From NCBI RefSeq assembly GCF_937958065.1, contig NZ_CALFXI010000102.1, positions 1 through 64,000 of the forward strand: a stretch of 64,000 nucleotides of DNA, in the 5' to 3' direction. Positions within the stretch are counted from its first letter, which is position 1. The number at the start of each line of letters is the position of its first letter. The stretch is from an uncultured Steroidobacter sp. (lineage in GTDB: Bacteria > Pseudomonadota > Gammaproteobacteria > Steroidobacterales > Steroidobacteraceae). Below the pieces are notes generated by a model. That model was not told the origin of the DNA, ran no database searches, and worked only from the letters and a program-made list of their open reading frames with translations. Below are positions 44,308 through 52,540 of the stretch, piece after piece. The position numbers were made by a program, and so were the translations under genes.

Positions 44308-45546
44308 ATGACCGCCACGGCCCATGACCGACAGCCCACGCATGAACGCCTGTGGCGCAATGCGCGGCTCGCGACTATGGCGCGTGGTACGGCAGGTATC
44401 GGTGTCGTAACAAAGGGCGCGCTGCTCGTGCGTGGTGAGCGCATCGTCTTCGCTGGCCCCGAGTGCGATGTGCCGCCTGCAGGCGACGTATCGCGACTCG
44501 AAATAGATTGCGAAGGTCGATGGATCACGCCGGGCCTCGTCGACTGCCACACGCATCTGATCCACGCCGGCGATCGGGCCAGGGAGTTCGAACTGCGGCT
44601 GCGCGGCGCTACGTATCAGGAAATCGCGGCTGTCGGTGGCGGCATCATCTCTACAGTGCGTGCTACGCGCGCGGCGACGACAGACGAGTTGGTTGCTCAG
44701 GCGTTGCGGCGTCTCGACATCCTGATCGACGAGGGCGTCACCGCGATCGAAATAAAGTCCGGTTACGGACTCGATCTGGACACTGAGCGTCGCATGCTGC
44801 AGGCAGCACGTGCCCTGGGCCAGCTTCGTAAAGTTCATATCCATACGACCTTTCTCGGTGCGCATGCGATACCGCCGGAGATGTCGGCCGACGCCGATGG
44901 ATATATAGACAACGTGGTGGAATCCATGCTGCCCGCTTTGGCGGCCGAAGGGCTGGTTGATTCGGTCGACGGGTTCTGCGAGAACATCGCGTTCTCGCCT
45001 GCGCAAATCTCGCGCGTCTTCACCGCTGCGGCCGGACTTGGGTTGCCTGTGCGGCTGCATGCCGATCAGCTGTCGAATCTCGGCGGTGGGCGATTGGCTG
45101 CGCAGCACGTTGCACTGTCGGCGGATCACCTGGAATTCGCCGATGAGCTCAGCGTGGCGGCAATGGCTCACGCTGGAACCGTAGCCGTCCTGCTGCCCGG
45201 CGCGTTCTATTTCCTGCGGGAGAAGACCGCGCCACCGGTGGATCTGCTGCGCCGGTATGGTGTGCCAATCGCTGTCGCGACCGATTGCAATCCGGGCACC
45301 TCACCGCTCACGTCGCTGTTGCTCGCCATGAACATGGCAGCGACGCAGTTCCGACTCACCGTCGAAGAATGTTTGATCGGCACAACGCGCGAAGCAGCGC
45401 GCGCCTTGGGTCTGGAGAGCGAGATCGGCACCCTGGCAGCCGGCAAGCTCGCCGACTTCGCCGTATGGGACATCGATGCGCCCGCCGAGCTCGTTTATCG
45501 AATCGGCTTCAACCCGCTGCATTCGCGTTTCTGGAGAGGTCGATGA
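44308..45546 (+). CDS. hutI: Imidazolonepropionase
   Basis: HutI opens the imidazolone ring to give N-formimino-L-glutamate. The 412-residue amidohydrolase shows VDCHTHLIHAGDRAREFELRLRGATYQEI, TFLGAHAIPPEM, RLHADQLSNLGGGRLAAQ and VATDCNPGTSPLTSL, which carry the metal and catalytic residues. It begins the plus-strand hut operon and overlaps hutH by 4 bases (ATGA). The standard length is about 400. Confidence 0.97.
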   Translation: MTATAHDRQPTHERLWRNARLATMARGTAGIGVVTKGALLVRGERIVFAGPECDVPPAGDVSRLEIDCEGRWITPGLVDCHTHLIHAGDRAREFELRLRGATYQEIAAVGGGIISTVRATRAATTDELVAQALRRLDILIDEGVTAIEIKSGYGLDLDTERRMLQAARALGQLRKVHIHTTFLGAHAIPPEMSADADGYIDNVVESMLPALAAEGLVDSVDGFCENIAFSPAQISRVFTAAAGLGLPVRLHADQLSNLGGGRLAAQHVALSADHLEFADELSVAAMAHAGTVAVLLPGAFYFLREKTAPPVDLLRRYGVPIAVATDCNPGTSPLTSLLLAMNMAATQFRLTVEECLIGTTREAARALGLESEIGTLAAGKLADFAVWDIDAPAELVYRIGFNPLHSRFWRGR

Positions 45547-47084
45547 TTGCCATCGTATTGCAGCCCGGTTCCACGTCACTGGAAGATTGGCGAGCGGTTT
45601 ATCGAGGCGCCACGCCGCGGCTCGTCGCCTCCTGCCGTGCGGCGGTCGAGAAAGGAGCAAGCGCCGTTGCGAGGATTCTCGCGCGCGGCGAGCCGGTCTA
45701 CGGGATCAACACCGGTTTCGGCAAGCTTGCGACGGTGCGCATCGAGGACGCGGACCTCAGCCGTCTGCAGCAGAATATCGTTTTGTCTCACGCCGCCGGG
45801 ACCGGCGATCCCCTGCCGACCCGCGTCGTCCGATTGATGATGGCACTCAAGCTCGCAAGTCTGGGTCAAGGCGCATCGGGCGTGCAGCCGCGCACGCTGG
45901 AATTCCTCGAGGCGATGCTGTCCGCGGAGATTGTCCCGGTCGTGCCATCGCAAGGTTCGGTCGGTGCTTCCGGCGACCTGGCTCCGCTCGCCCACATGAC
46001 GGCTGCGATGATCGGTGTCGGCGAAGTCGATACGCCCTCGGGCCGTGTGCCCGCGACCGAGGGGTTGGCGCGCGCGAACCTGCAACCTCTGACGCTGGCG
46101 CCGAAGGAAGGCCTGGCGCTATTGAATGGCACGCAGTTCTCGACGGCGGTGGCACTCGCCGCGTTGTTCGAGGCCGAAGTTCTGTATCAAACTGCGCTGG
46201 TCACCGGTGCGCTTTCGACAGACGCAGCCCGCGGCACCGATACTCCGTTCGATCCGCGCATTCATGCGCTACGAAAACATCGAGGCCAGATCGAAGCCGC
46301 CCGCGCGTTGCGCGAGCTGATGGCCGGCAGCGCGCTGCGTGCATCGCATCTGATAAACGACGATCGCGTGCAGGATCCGTACTGCCTGCGCTGCCAGCCG
46401 CAGGTCATGGGTGCGTGCCTCGACATGTTACGCAACGCAGCCACGTTCCTTGCGACTGAAGCTAACGGTGTATCGGACAATCCGCTCATCTTCGCGGACG
46501 AGAATGAGGCGCTGTCCGGCGGCAACTTTCACGCGGAAGCGGTTGCCTTCGCCGCCGACATGATCGCCATCGCGGTGTGTGAGATTGGTTCGATCGCCGA
46601 ACGCCGCATTGCCATGCTGATCGATCCGGTGCTGTCTGGCCTGCCGGCATTTCTCACGCCGCGCCCCGGCCTCAACTCCGGGTTCATGATCCCGCAGGTC
46701 ACGGCCGCCGCGCTCGTGTCGGAGAACAAGCAGCGCGCCTATCCAGCCAGCGTCGACTCGATTCCGACGTCCGCCAATCAAGAAGATCACGTATCCATGG
46801 CCGCTCATGGCGCACGCCGGCTGCTGCCGATGATCGACAATGCGACCGCCGTGATCGGCATCGAGCTCCTGATGGCCGCGCAAGCCTGCGATTTCCGTGC
46901 CCCCTTGCGGACCAGCGTGCCTCTCGAATCCGCCCGCAGCACGCTGCGCGAGCGTGTGCCGATGCTCGAGGATGATCGTTACATCTATCCGGATATGGAA
47001 CAGGCGACGTCGCTGGTGCGCAGTGGGGCGATCGTCGCCGCTGCCGGTCTGCCCTTGCCTCAGGTGCTGCGCGAGGCCCATTGA
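45543..47084 (+). CDS. hutH: Histidine ammonia-lyase, hut cluster copy
   Basis: This enzyme starts the pathway: L-histidine to urocanate and ammonia. The MIO triad is Ala142-Ser143-Gly144 in GSVGASGDLAPLAH. PVYGINTGFGKLA, NIVLSHAAGTG and TSANQEDHVSMA are as expected. Length is 513 residues, the same as the first copy at 17236 and clearly homologous along its length. The ATG overlaps the hutI stop. hutG begins one base after the stop. Confidence 0.97.
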   Translation: MIAIVLQPGSTSLEDWRAVYRGATPRLVASCRAAVEKGASAVARILARGEPVYGINTGFGKLATVRIEDADLSRLQQNIVLSHAAGTGDPLPTRVVRLMMALKLASLGQGASGVQPRTLEFLEAMLSAEIVPVVPSQGSVGASGDLAPLAHMTAAMIGVGEVDTPSGRVPATEGLARANLQPLTLAPKEGLALLNGTQFSTAVALAALFEAEVLYQTALVTGALSTDAARGTDTPFDPRIHALRKHRGQIEAARALRELMAGSALRASHLINDDRVQDPYCLRCQPQVMGACLDMLRNAATFLATEANGVSDNPLIFADENEALSGGNFHAEAVAFAADMIAIAVCEIGSIAERRIAMLIDPVLSGLPAFLTPRPGLNSGFMIPQVTAAALVSENKQRAYPASVDSIPTSANQEDHVSMAAHGARRLLPMIDNATAVIGIELLMAAQACDFRAPLRTSVPLESARSTLRERVPMLEDDRYIYPDMEQATSLVRSGAIVAAAGLPLPQVLREAH

Positions 47085-47085
47085 G

Positions 47086-47943
47086 ATGCAGTCCGAATGG
47101 CTAACGATCCGGCGGGGTGCCGCGCCGCTGCTGCTCAGCATGCCGCATTCGGGCATCGATCTGCGCGGCCTGGAAGCCCGTTTCGTTTCGCCATGGCTGG
47201 CCAGACGCGACGCAGATTGGTGGATCGATCTACTGTATGACTTCGCGACCGCGCTCGATGCCACGATCGTGCATACGAGCGTTTCTCGCAGCGTGATCGA
47301 CGTCAACCGCGATCCCTCGGGACGATCTTTGTATCCGGGGCGTGCCACGACTGAGCTGTGCCCGGGTACCACATTCGATGGCGAGCCCTTGTATCGCGAC
47401 AACGCGTCAGTCACGCCAGCAGAGATCGAGGAACGGCGCCTGCAATACTTCGATCCCTATCACGCGGCGCTACGCAGCGAGATCGAGCGGCTTCGCCAGC
47501 GGCATTCGACTATCGTGCTTTACGATTGCCATTCGATTCGCTCGCGCATTCCGCGCCTGTTCGAGGGCGAGCTGCCGCAGTTCAACATCGGGACCAACGA
47601 CGGCCAGTCTTGCGCCCCGGCGTTGAGCGAGGCAGTCCTCGCGGCTTGCGCGAGCTCCGGTTTGAGTCACGTGCTGAATGGCCGCTTCAAGGGTGGCTAC
47701 ATCACTCGGTTCCATGGCCGGCCCGCCGAAGGTGTCCATGCAGTGCAGATGGAGCTTGCCTGTCGCGGCTACCTGGACGAGCCGGTCGGTCCCGTCTCGC
47801 CAGAGAACTGGCCCCCGCCATTCGACCCCGATCTCTCCAAGCCGCTGCGCACCGTGCTGCAAACGGTGCTCGGCCGCTGCATCGAATTCGCTCTGAAGCC
47901 GGCCCACGGCCAAGCAGGTATGTCTCATGCGCAGAATCGATAA
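47086..47943 (+). CDS. hutG: N-formylglutamate deformylase
   Basis: HutG splits N-formyl-L-glutamate into glutamate and formate. The 285-residue zinc hydrolase has LLLSMPHSGIDL, DADWWIDLLYDF, SVIDVNRDPSGRSLYPG, YHAALRSEIERLRQRHSTIVLYDCHSIRS and GTNDGQSC, all typical of the FGase family. It ends 17 bases inside hutU. Together with HutF it shows this organism uses the formylglutamate branch rather than one-step formiminoglutamase. Confidence 0.95.
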   Translation: MQSEWLTIRRGAAPLLLSMPHSGIDLRGLEARFVSPWLARRDADWWIDLLYDFATALDATIVHTSVSRSVIDVNRDPSGRSLYPGRATTELCPGTTFDGEPLYRDNASVTPAEIEERRLQYFDPYHAALRSEIERLRQRHSTIVLYDCHSIRSRIPRLFEGELPQFNIGTNDGQSCAPALSEAVLAACASSGLSHVLNGRFKGGYITRFHGRPAEGVHAVQMELACRGYLDEPVGPVSPENWPPPFDPDLSKPLRTVLQTVLGRCIEFALKPAHGQAGMSHAQNR

Positions 47944-49597
47944 GTCCCGCACCATCCGCGCGCCGCGCGGCCAGACACTCAGCGCCCGCAGCTGGCTCAC
48001 CGAAGCGCCGCTGCGAATGTTGATGAACAATCTCGATCCGGACGTCGCTGAGCGTCCCGAGGAGTTGGTCGTTTATGGCGGCATCGGGCGCGCGGCCCGC
48101 GACTGGGACAGCTTCGATCGCATCGTGGCGACGCTGCGCCGGCTCGAGGACGATCAAACGTTGCTGATCCAGTCGGGCAAGCCGGTCGGTGTGTTCCGCA
48201 CTCATCGCGATGCCCCGCGCGTGCTGCTCGCCAACTCGAACCTGGTGCCGCACTGGGCAAACTGGGAGCACTTCAGCGAACTGGATCGCAAAGGCCTGAT
48301 GATGTACGGCCAGATGACGGCCGGCTCGTGGATCTACATCGGCTCGCAAGGCATCGTGCAGGGCACGTACGAAACATTCGTCGAGATGGGGCGTCGCCAT
48401 TACGGCGGCAATCTGCGCGGCCGCTGGATTCTGACCGCCGGTCTGGGTGGAATGGGCGGTGCGCAGCCGCTCGCCGCCACCATGGCGGGAGCCAGCTGCC
48501 TCGCGATCGAGTGTCGCCAGTCCAGCATCGACTTCCGCCTGCGCACCGGCTACGTGGACGTGTGCGCGAACGATCTCGATGAGGCGCTCAACATTCTCGA
48601 GGACGCGCGCCGCACGGGTAAGGCGATTTCGGTCGCGCTCCGTGGCAATGCCGCCGATGTGCTCCCCAAACTATTGCAGCGAGGCGTACGGCCCGACGCG
48701 GTCACGGATCAAACATCGGCGCACGATCCCGTGAATGGGTATCTCCCCCTGGGATGGACCGTAGAGGATTGGGATCGGGCGCGCGCCAGAGATCCGGCCG
48801 GTGTCGCGGAGGCCGCGAAAACTTCGATGGCGGTGCACGTCCGGGCGATGCTCGAATTCCATCGTCTCGGCATTCCGACTTTCGACTATGGCAACAACAT
48901 TCGCCAGGTCGCGTTTGACCGCGGCGTCAGCGATGCCTTTGCGTTCCCTGGCTTCGTGCCCGCCTACATCAGGCCGCTGTTCTGCCGCGGGATCGGACCG
49001 TTCCGCTGGGCTGCGTTGTCGGGAGATCCGGAGGATATCTACCGCACCGATCAGAAGGTGAAGGAGCTGATTCCAGACGATCCACACCTGCACAACTGGC
49101 TGGACATGGCGCGCGAACGCATTCACTTCCAAGGTCTGCCGGCGCGCATCTGCTGGGTCGGTCTCGGCCAGCGCGATCGGCTCGGTCGCGCGTTCAATCA
49201 AATGGTCGCTTCCGGAGAGCTGCGAGCGCCGATCGTGATCGGTCGCGATCATCTCGATTCCGGCTCGGTCGCCTCGCCCAATCGCGAGACCGAGGCCATG
49301 CAGGACGGCTCGGATGCGGTCTCCGACTGGCCGTTGCTCAACGCGCTGCTGAATACCGCCTCGGGCGCGACCTGGGTATCGTTGCATCACGGCGGCGGCG
49401 TTGGTATGGGGTTCTCGCAACACGCCGGCATGGTCATCGTCTGCGACGGCTCGAAAGAAGCGGACGCCCGCCTCGCCCGCGTGCTGTGGAACGATCCGGG
49501 CACCGGCGTCATGCGTCACGCCGATGCGGGTTACGATATCGCGATCAGCTGCGCACGCGAGCGCGAGCTGGATCTGCCAGGCATCACTGAGCGCTGA
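47927..49597 (+). CDS. hutU: Urocanate hydratase
   Basis: HutU adds water to urocanate using NAD+ as an electrophile, giving imidazolonepropionate. The 556-residue protein has the family start (MLMNNLDPDVAERPEELVVYGGIGRAARDW), LMMYGQMTAGSWIYIGSQGIVQGTYETF, LTAGLGGMGGAQPLA (NAD loop) and SLHHGGGVGMGFSQHAGMVIV. The start lies inside the end of hutG. hutD follows after 13 bases. It is placed fourth although the enzyme acts second. Confidence 0.97.
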   Translation: MRRIDKSRTIRAPRGQTLSARSWLTEAPLRMLMNNLDPDVAERPEELVVYGGIGRAARDWDSFDRIVATLRRLEDDQTLLIQSGKPVGVFRTHRDAPRVLLANSNLVPHWANWEHFSELDRKGLMMYGQMTAGSWIYIGSQGIVQGTYETFVEMGRRHYGGNLRGRWILTAGLGGMGGAQPLAATMAGASCLAIECRQSSIDFRLRTGYVDVCANDLDEALNILEDARRTGKAISVALRGNAADVLPKLLQRGVRPDAVTDQTSAHDPVNGYLPLGWTVEDWDRARARDPAGVAEAAKTSMAVHVRAMLEFHRLGIPTFDYGNNIRQVAFDRGVSDAFAFPGFVPAYIRPLFCRGIGPFRWAALSGDPEDIYRTDQKVKELIPDDPHLHNWLDMARERIHFQGLPARICWVGLGQRDRLGRAFNQMVASGELRAPIVIGRDHLDSGSVASPNRETEAMQDGSDAVSDWPLLNALLNTASGATWVSLHHGGGVGMGFSQHAGMVIVCDGSKEADARLARVLWNDPGTGVMRHADAGYDIAISCARERELDLPGITER

Positions 49598-49610
49598 CAG
49601 GAGTGTCGAG

Positions 49611-50222
49611 TTGAAGATCCTGCGAGCGGCCGCTCATCGGCGGATGCCGTGGAAGAACGGTGGCGGAGAAACATTCGAAATCGCGATCTCGCCGCCGGGC
49701 GCGGCCCTGGACAAACTGGAATGGCGCGTCAGCATGGCGGTAGTCGCGCAGGACGGTCCGTTCTCGATATTCCCAGACATCGACCGGACGCTCTGTGTGA
49801 TCGATGGGCGAGGCATGGAGCTGGACTTCGGCGCAGACGGTGGCATCCGCACCGTCACGCGCGACACTGCGCCGTTCCCCTTCCCCGCCGACCTCAGAGT
49901 TGAGGCGCGGCTGCTGGGGGAAACGATCACCGACTTGAATGTGATGACCCGCCGTGGACGCTATCGCCACAGGGTCGATCGCCTGGCGATCGACGGTGAG
50001 CTCACTCTGGACATTGACGCGGAGCAGTCGCTGCTCTTCTGTGAAGAGGGGAATGTGAGCTGCGCTGTCGAAAGTGCAGCCGAATATCAACTTGGCCCGC
50101 GCGACTGTCTCCTGATGGACGCGCCGCCGGGCGTGTTGCAGCTCTCGGCGGCACATTGGCCGGCGTCAGTCTATCTGATTCGGTTCTACCGCACGATTGG
50201 GGTCAAGGCGTCGAGGAACTGA
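49611..50222 (+). CDS. hutD: HutD/Ves family cupin
   Basis: HutD is a cupin-fold protein that limits the hut response, proposed to bind formylglutamate. This 203-residue protein has RMPWKNGGGETFEIAISPPG, WRVSMAVVAQDGPFSIFPDIDRTLCVIDGRGMEL and DLNVMTRRGRYRHRV, all diagnostic. The start is TTG at 49611 with AGGAG 7 bases upstream. The 3' end overlaps the convergent aminotransferase gene by 37 bases. It closes the hut operon. Confidence 0.93.
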   Translation: MKILRAAAHRRMPWKNGGGETFEIAISPPGAALDKLEWRVSMAVVAQDGPFSIFPDIDRTLCVIDGRGMELDFGADGGIRTVTRDTAPFPFPADLRVEARLLGETITDLNVMTRRGRYRHRVDRLAIDGELTLDIDAEQSLLFCEEGNVSCAVESAAEYQLGPRDCLLMDAPPGVLQLSAAHWPASVYLIRFYRTIGVKASRN

Positions 50223-51322
50223 TCGTTCTCCGCCGCCGTGCCGGTCGAGACGCGGATAAAGGTCTGATAGTTCGGCTCCAGCCAAGGTTTGACGACTACG
50301 CCGGCCTTGAGCAGCGCTGTCGCCACCTGCACGCTGTCGCGAGCGGCATCGAAGAACAAGAAGTTTCCTTCCGAACGGGCGACACGCAGACCGAGATCGC
50401 GCAGCGCCTTGGCCACACGATCGCGCTCGGCTGTGATGCTGGCTACGGTATCTCTCATCCATGTTTCGTCGCCCAGCGCCGCAACTGCGGCCGCTTGTGC
50501 CACCGCATTTACATTGAACGGTGTCTTGGCTGCGGAGAGCATTTTCGCGATCCTGGCGTCGGAGCACACGGCGTAACCGACGCGCAGTCCAGCCAATCCA
50601 AATGCCTTCGAGAACGTCCGCAGCACCACGTAAGGACGGCTGGCCCGTCGCAGCATCTCCAGACCGTCGGGAATGGCATCGGACACAAACTCGCGATAGG
50701 CCTCATCCAGCACGAACATCGTGGTGGCGGGCGCAGCGTCGATGACCCGCGCCAGGGCTTCGTGATTCAACGCCGCGCCAACTGGATTCCACGGCGACGG
50801 CAGAAACAGAATGTTCGGTGCGTGCGCCAACGCGGCTTCCAGCCCGGCGAGATCGAAGTCGAACTGCGCCGTCATTGGAATCTTGGTAACGCCGGCTCCC
50901 ACCGCGAGTGGCTCGATCTCATGCAGACCAAAACACGGCGCCACCGTGAGCGCAGTACCGCCAGCAACCAGAAACGCGCGCGACGCGGCGGCGATCATCT
51001 CTTCCGACCCATTCCCGACCACGATGTTCTCCGGCTGAACACCGAGGCGCTTGCCGAGCTTCGCACGCAGCAACTCGCAGCTGGGATCGGAATAGCGCCA
51101 CAGCTCGACGGCGCCATTGGCCAGCGCATCGTGGACGGCTGGCGAACAGCCGTATGGATTCTCATTGCTCGCCAGGCGCGCGATGCTCTCCAGGCCGCTC
51201 ACTGCGCGGGCGGCGGCCAGACTCAGACCGGCGTTGTACTTCGGCAGCGCTTCGACATGAGGATTGAAATACGGTTCGGCGCGTGACAGGTTCTGCTTGC
51301 TCACAATCGTTACTCTGACCAT
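50186..51322 (-). CDS. HisC-like PLP aminotransferase
   Basis: The 378-residue protein is an aspartate-aminotransferase-fold enzyme of the histidinol-phosphate or aromatic aminotransferase group: RLASNENPYGCSP, NIVVGNGSEEMI, LPSPWNPVGAAL, LDEAYREFV and the PLP Lys in RTFSKAFGLAGLRVGY. Since it is separated from any his biosynthesis genes and follows a TonB receptor and propeller protein, it may act on histidine or aromatic amino acids in catabolism. Its ATG shares one base with the stop of the upstream gene. It is not safe to call it hisC. Confidence 0.85.
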   Translation of the reverse strand: MVRVTIVSKQNLSRAEPYFNPHVEALPKYNAGLSLAAARAVSGLESIARLASNENPYGCSPAVHDALANGAVELWRYSDPSCELLRAKLGKRLGVQPENIVVGNGSEEMIAAASRAFLVAGGTALTVAPCFGLHEIEPLAVGAGVTKIPMTAQFDFDLAGLEAALAHAPNILFLPSPWNPVGAALNHEALARVIDAAPATTMFVLDEAYREFVSDAIPDGLEMLRRASRPYVVLRTFSKAFGLAGLRVGYAVCSDARIAKMLSAAKTPFNVNAVAQAAAVAALGDETWMRDTVASITAERDRVAKALRDLGLRVARSEGNFLFFDAARDSVQVATALLKAGVVVKPWLEPNYQTFIRVSTGTAAENDQFLDALTPIVR

Positions 51323-52458
51323 CAGGGGATGACGCCGTTGACGATCTTGAGCCGCTGCACACGATGGTCTTCCGACGTATAGATGTTGCCTTTTCGATCG
51401 AACTCCATCTGGTGGTTACGATGGTATTCGCCCGCCCAGGTGCCGAAGTGACCGAAGCGACTCAGCACCTTGCCGTCGGCCCGACGCAGCAGCACGGTCT
51501 GAAAGTTGCCCGGGTCGTTCATCACCATGAAGGTCTGCTGCGCATCCGGCCACAAGCTGACGTTGCCGACCGCACCCGACCCCTGGGTGTGCGGCTCGTA
51601 GACATATTCGGTCACGAACGTGCCGTCCTTGCGGAACACCTGAATGCGATTGTTCAATCGATCGCAAACGTAGACGAGCCCGTCCTTGGCGATGCGGATG
51701 CAATGAACCAGATTGAACTGTTCGGGCAGCATCGGGCCGCCGTCGTAGCGCGGCAGCTCTGCATCGGTGGGCGGCTTGCCGTAGGCACCCCATAGACGCT
51801 TGAACTTGCCGGTGTCCGCATCGAACACGATGACACGGTGATTGCCGTAGCCGTCGGCAATGAAGGCCTCGTTGGTCTCGGGATCCACATCGACTGCCGC
51901 GGCACCGCTCAACTGCGAGGGGTCCAAGCTGCCCTTGGACGGGCCACGGCCACCGATCTGCAGCAGAAATTTGCCGTTCGGATCGAACTTCAGGTACATG
52001 CCGTCCGGCGGGCTGCCATCGGCGCCGACGCGAGTCTGGCTGCCGCCGATCCAGATGTTTCCTTTGTAGTCGACATACAAGCCATGTCCCGCGCTCGGCC
52101 AGTCGTAACCTTTGGCCTGTTCAGGCCCGCCCCACGCGCGCCGCACATTGCCTTGCTCGTCGAACTCGATGATCGCCGGCGCCGGGACGCAGCACTTTCC
52201 CGTCGGTGGCACTTGCGCCGCGCCGCGCGCGTATTTGGGTACCAACTCAGGGCTATGGAACATCCACAGGTGATTGTTGCCATCGACATGGATGCCATTG
52301 ATGAGCCCGAGCGCCCACTGATTCGGCAGTGGCAGTTTCGGCCAGCTCGTGTCGAGCTCATACTCCGGAACCTTGTCCGCCATCGGCTCCGACGCTTGCA
52401 GTACCAACGGCGCGAACAGCAGCACTATCAGTGCGAGCCTGATCAATGAACCTTGCAT
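51322..52458 (-). CDS. Secreted NHL-repeat beta-propeller protein
   Basis: The 378-residue protein has a signal peptide (MQGSLIRLALIVLLFAPLVLQA) and repeated NHL blades (INGIHVDGNNHLWMF, GLYVDYKGNIWIGG, AAAVDVDPETNEAFIADGYGNHRVIVFD, IRIAKDGLVYVCDRLNNRIQVFR). It forms a six-bladed propeller-like periplasmic protein, possibly a binding protein or lyase. I start it at ATG 52458, with GGGGAG 10 bases upstream. It lies between a TonB receptor and an aminotransferase in one direction. Confidence 0.85.
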   Translation of the reverse strand: MQGSLIRLALIVLLFAPLVLQASEPMADKVPEYELDTSWPKLPLPNQWALGLINGIHVDGNNHLWMFHSPELVPKYARGAAQVPPTGKCCVPAPAIIEFDEQGNVRRAWGGPEQAKGYDWPSAGHGLYVDYKGNIWIGGSQTRVGADGSPPDGMYLKFDPNGKFLLQIGGRGPSKGSLDPSQLSGAAAVDVDPETNEAFIADGYGNHRVIVFDADTGKFKRLWGAYGKPPTDAELPRYDGGPMLPEQFNLVHCIRIAKDGLVYVCDRLNNRIQVFRKDGTFVTEYVYEPHTQGSGAVGNVSLWPDAQQTFMVMNDPGNFQTVLLRRADGKVLSRFGHFGTWAGEYHRNHQMEFDRKGNIYTSEDHRVQRLKIVNGVIP

Positions 52459-52540
52459 GCTCGACAGTCTCCCCAATCGGTAGAAAACAAATGCGCTGCA
52501 ATGCGGGCGGCTCGATCGCCGCCCGCGATGGTCGGAAGGC

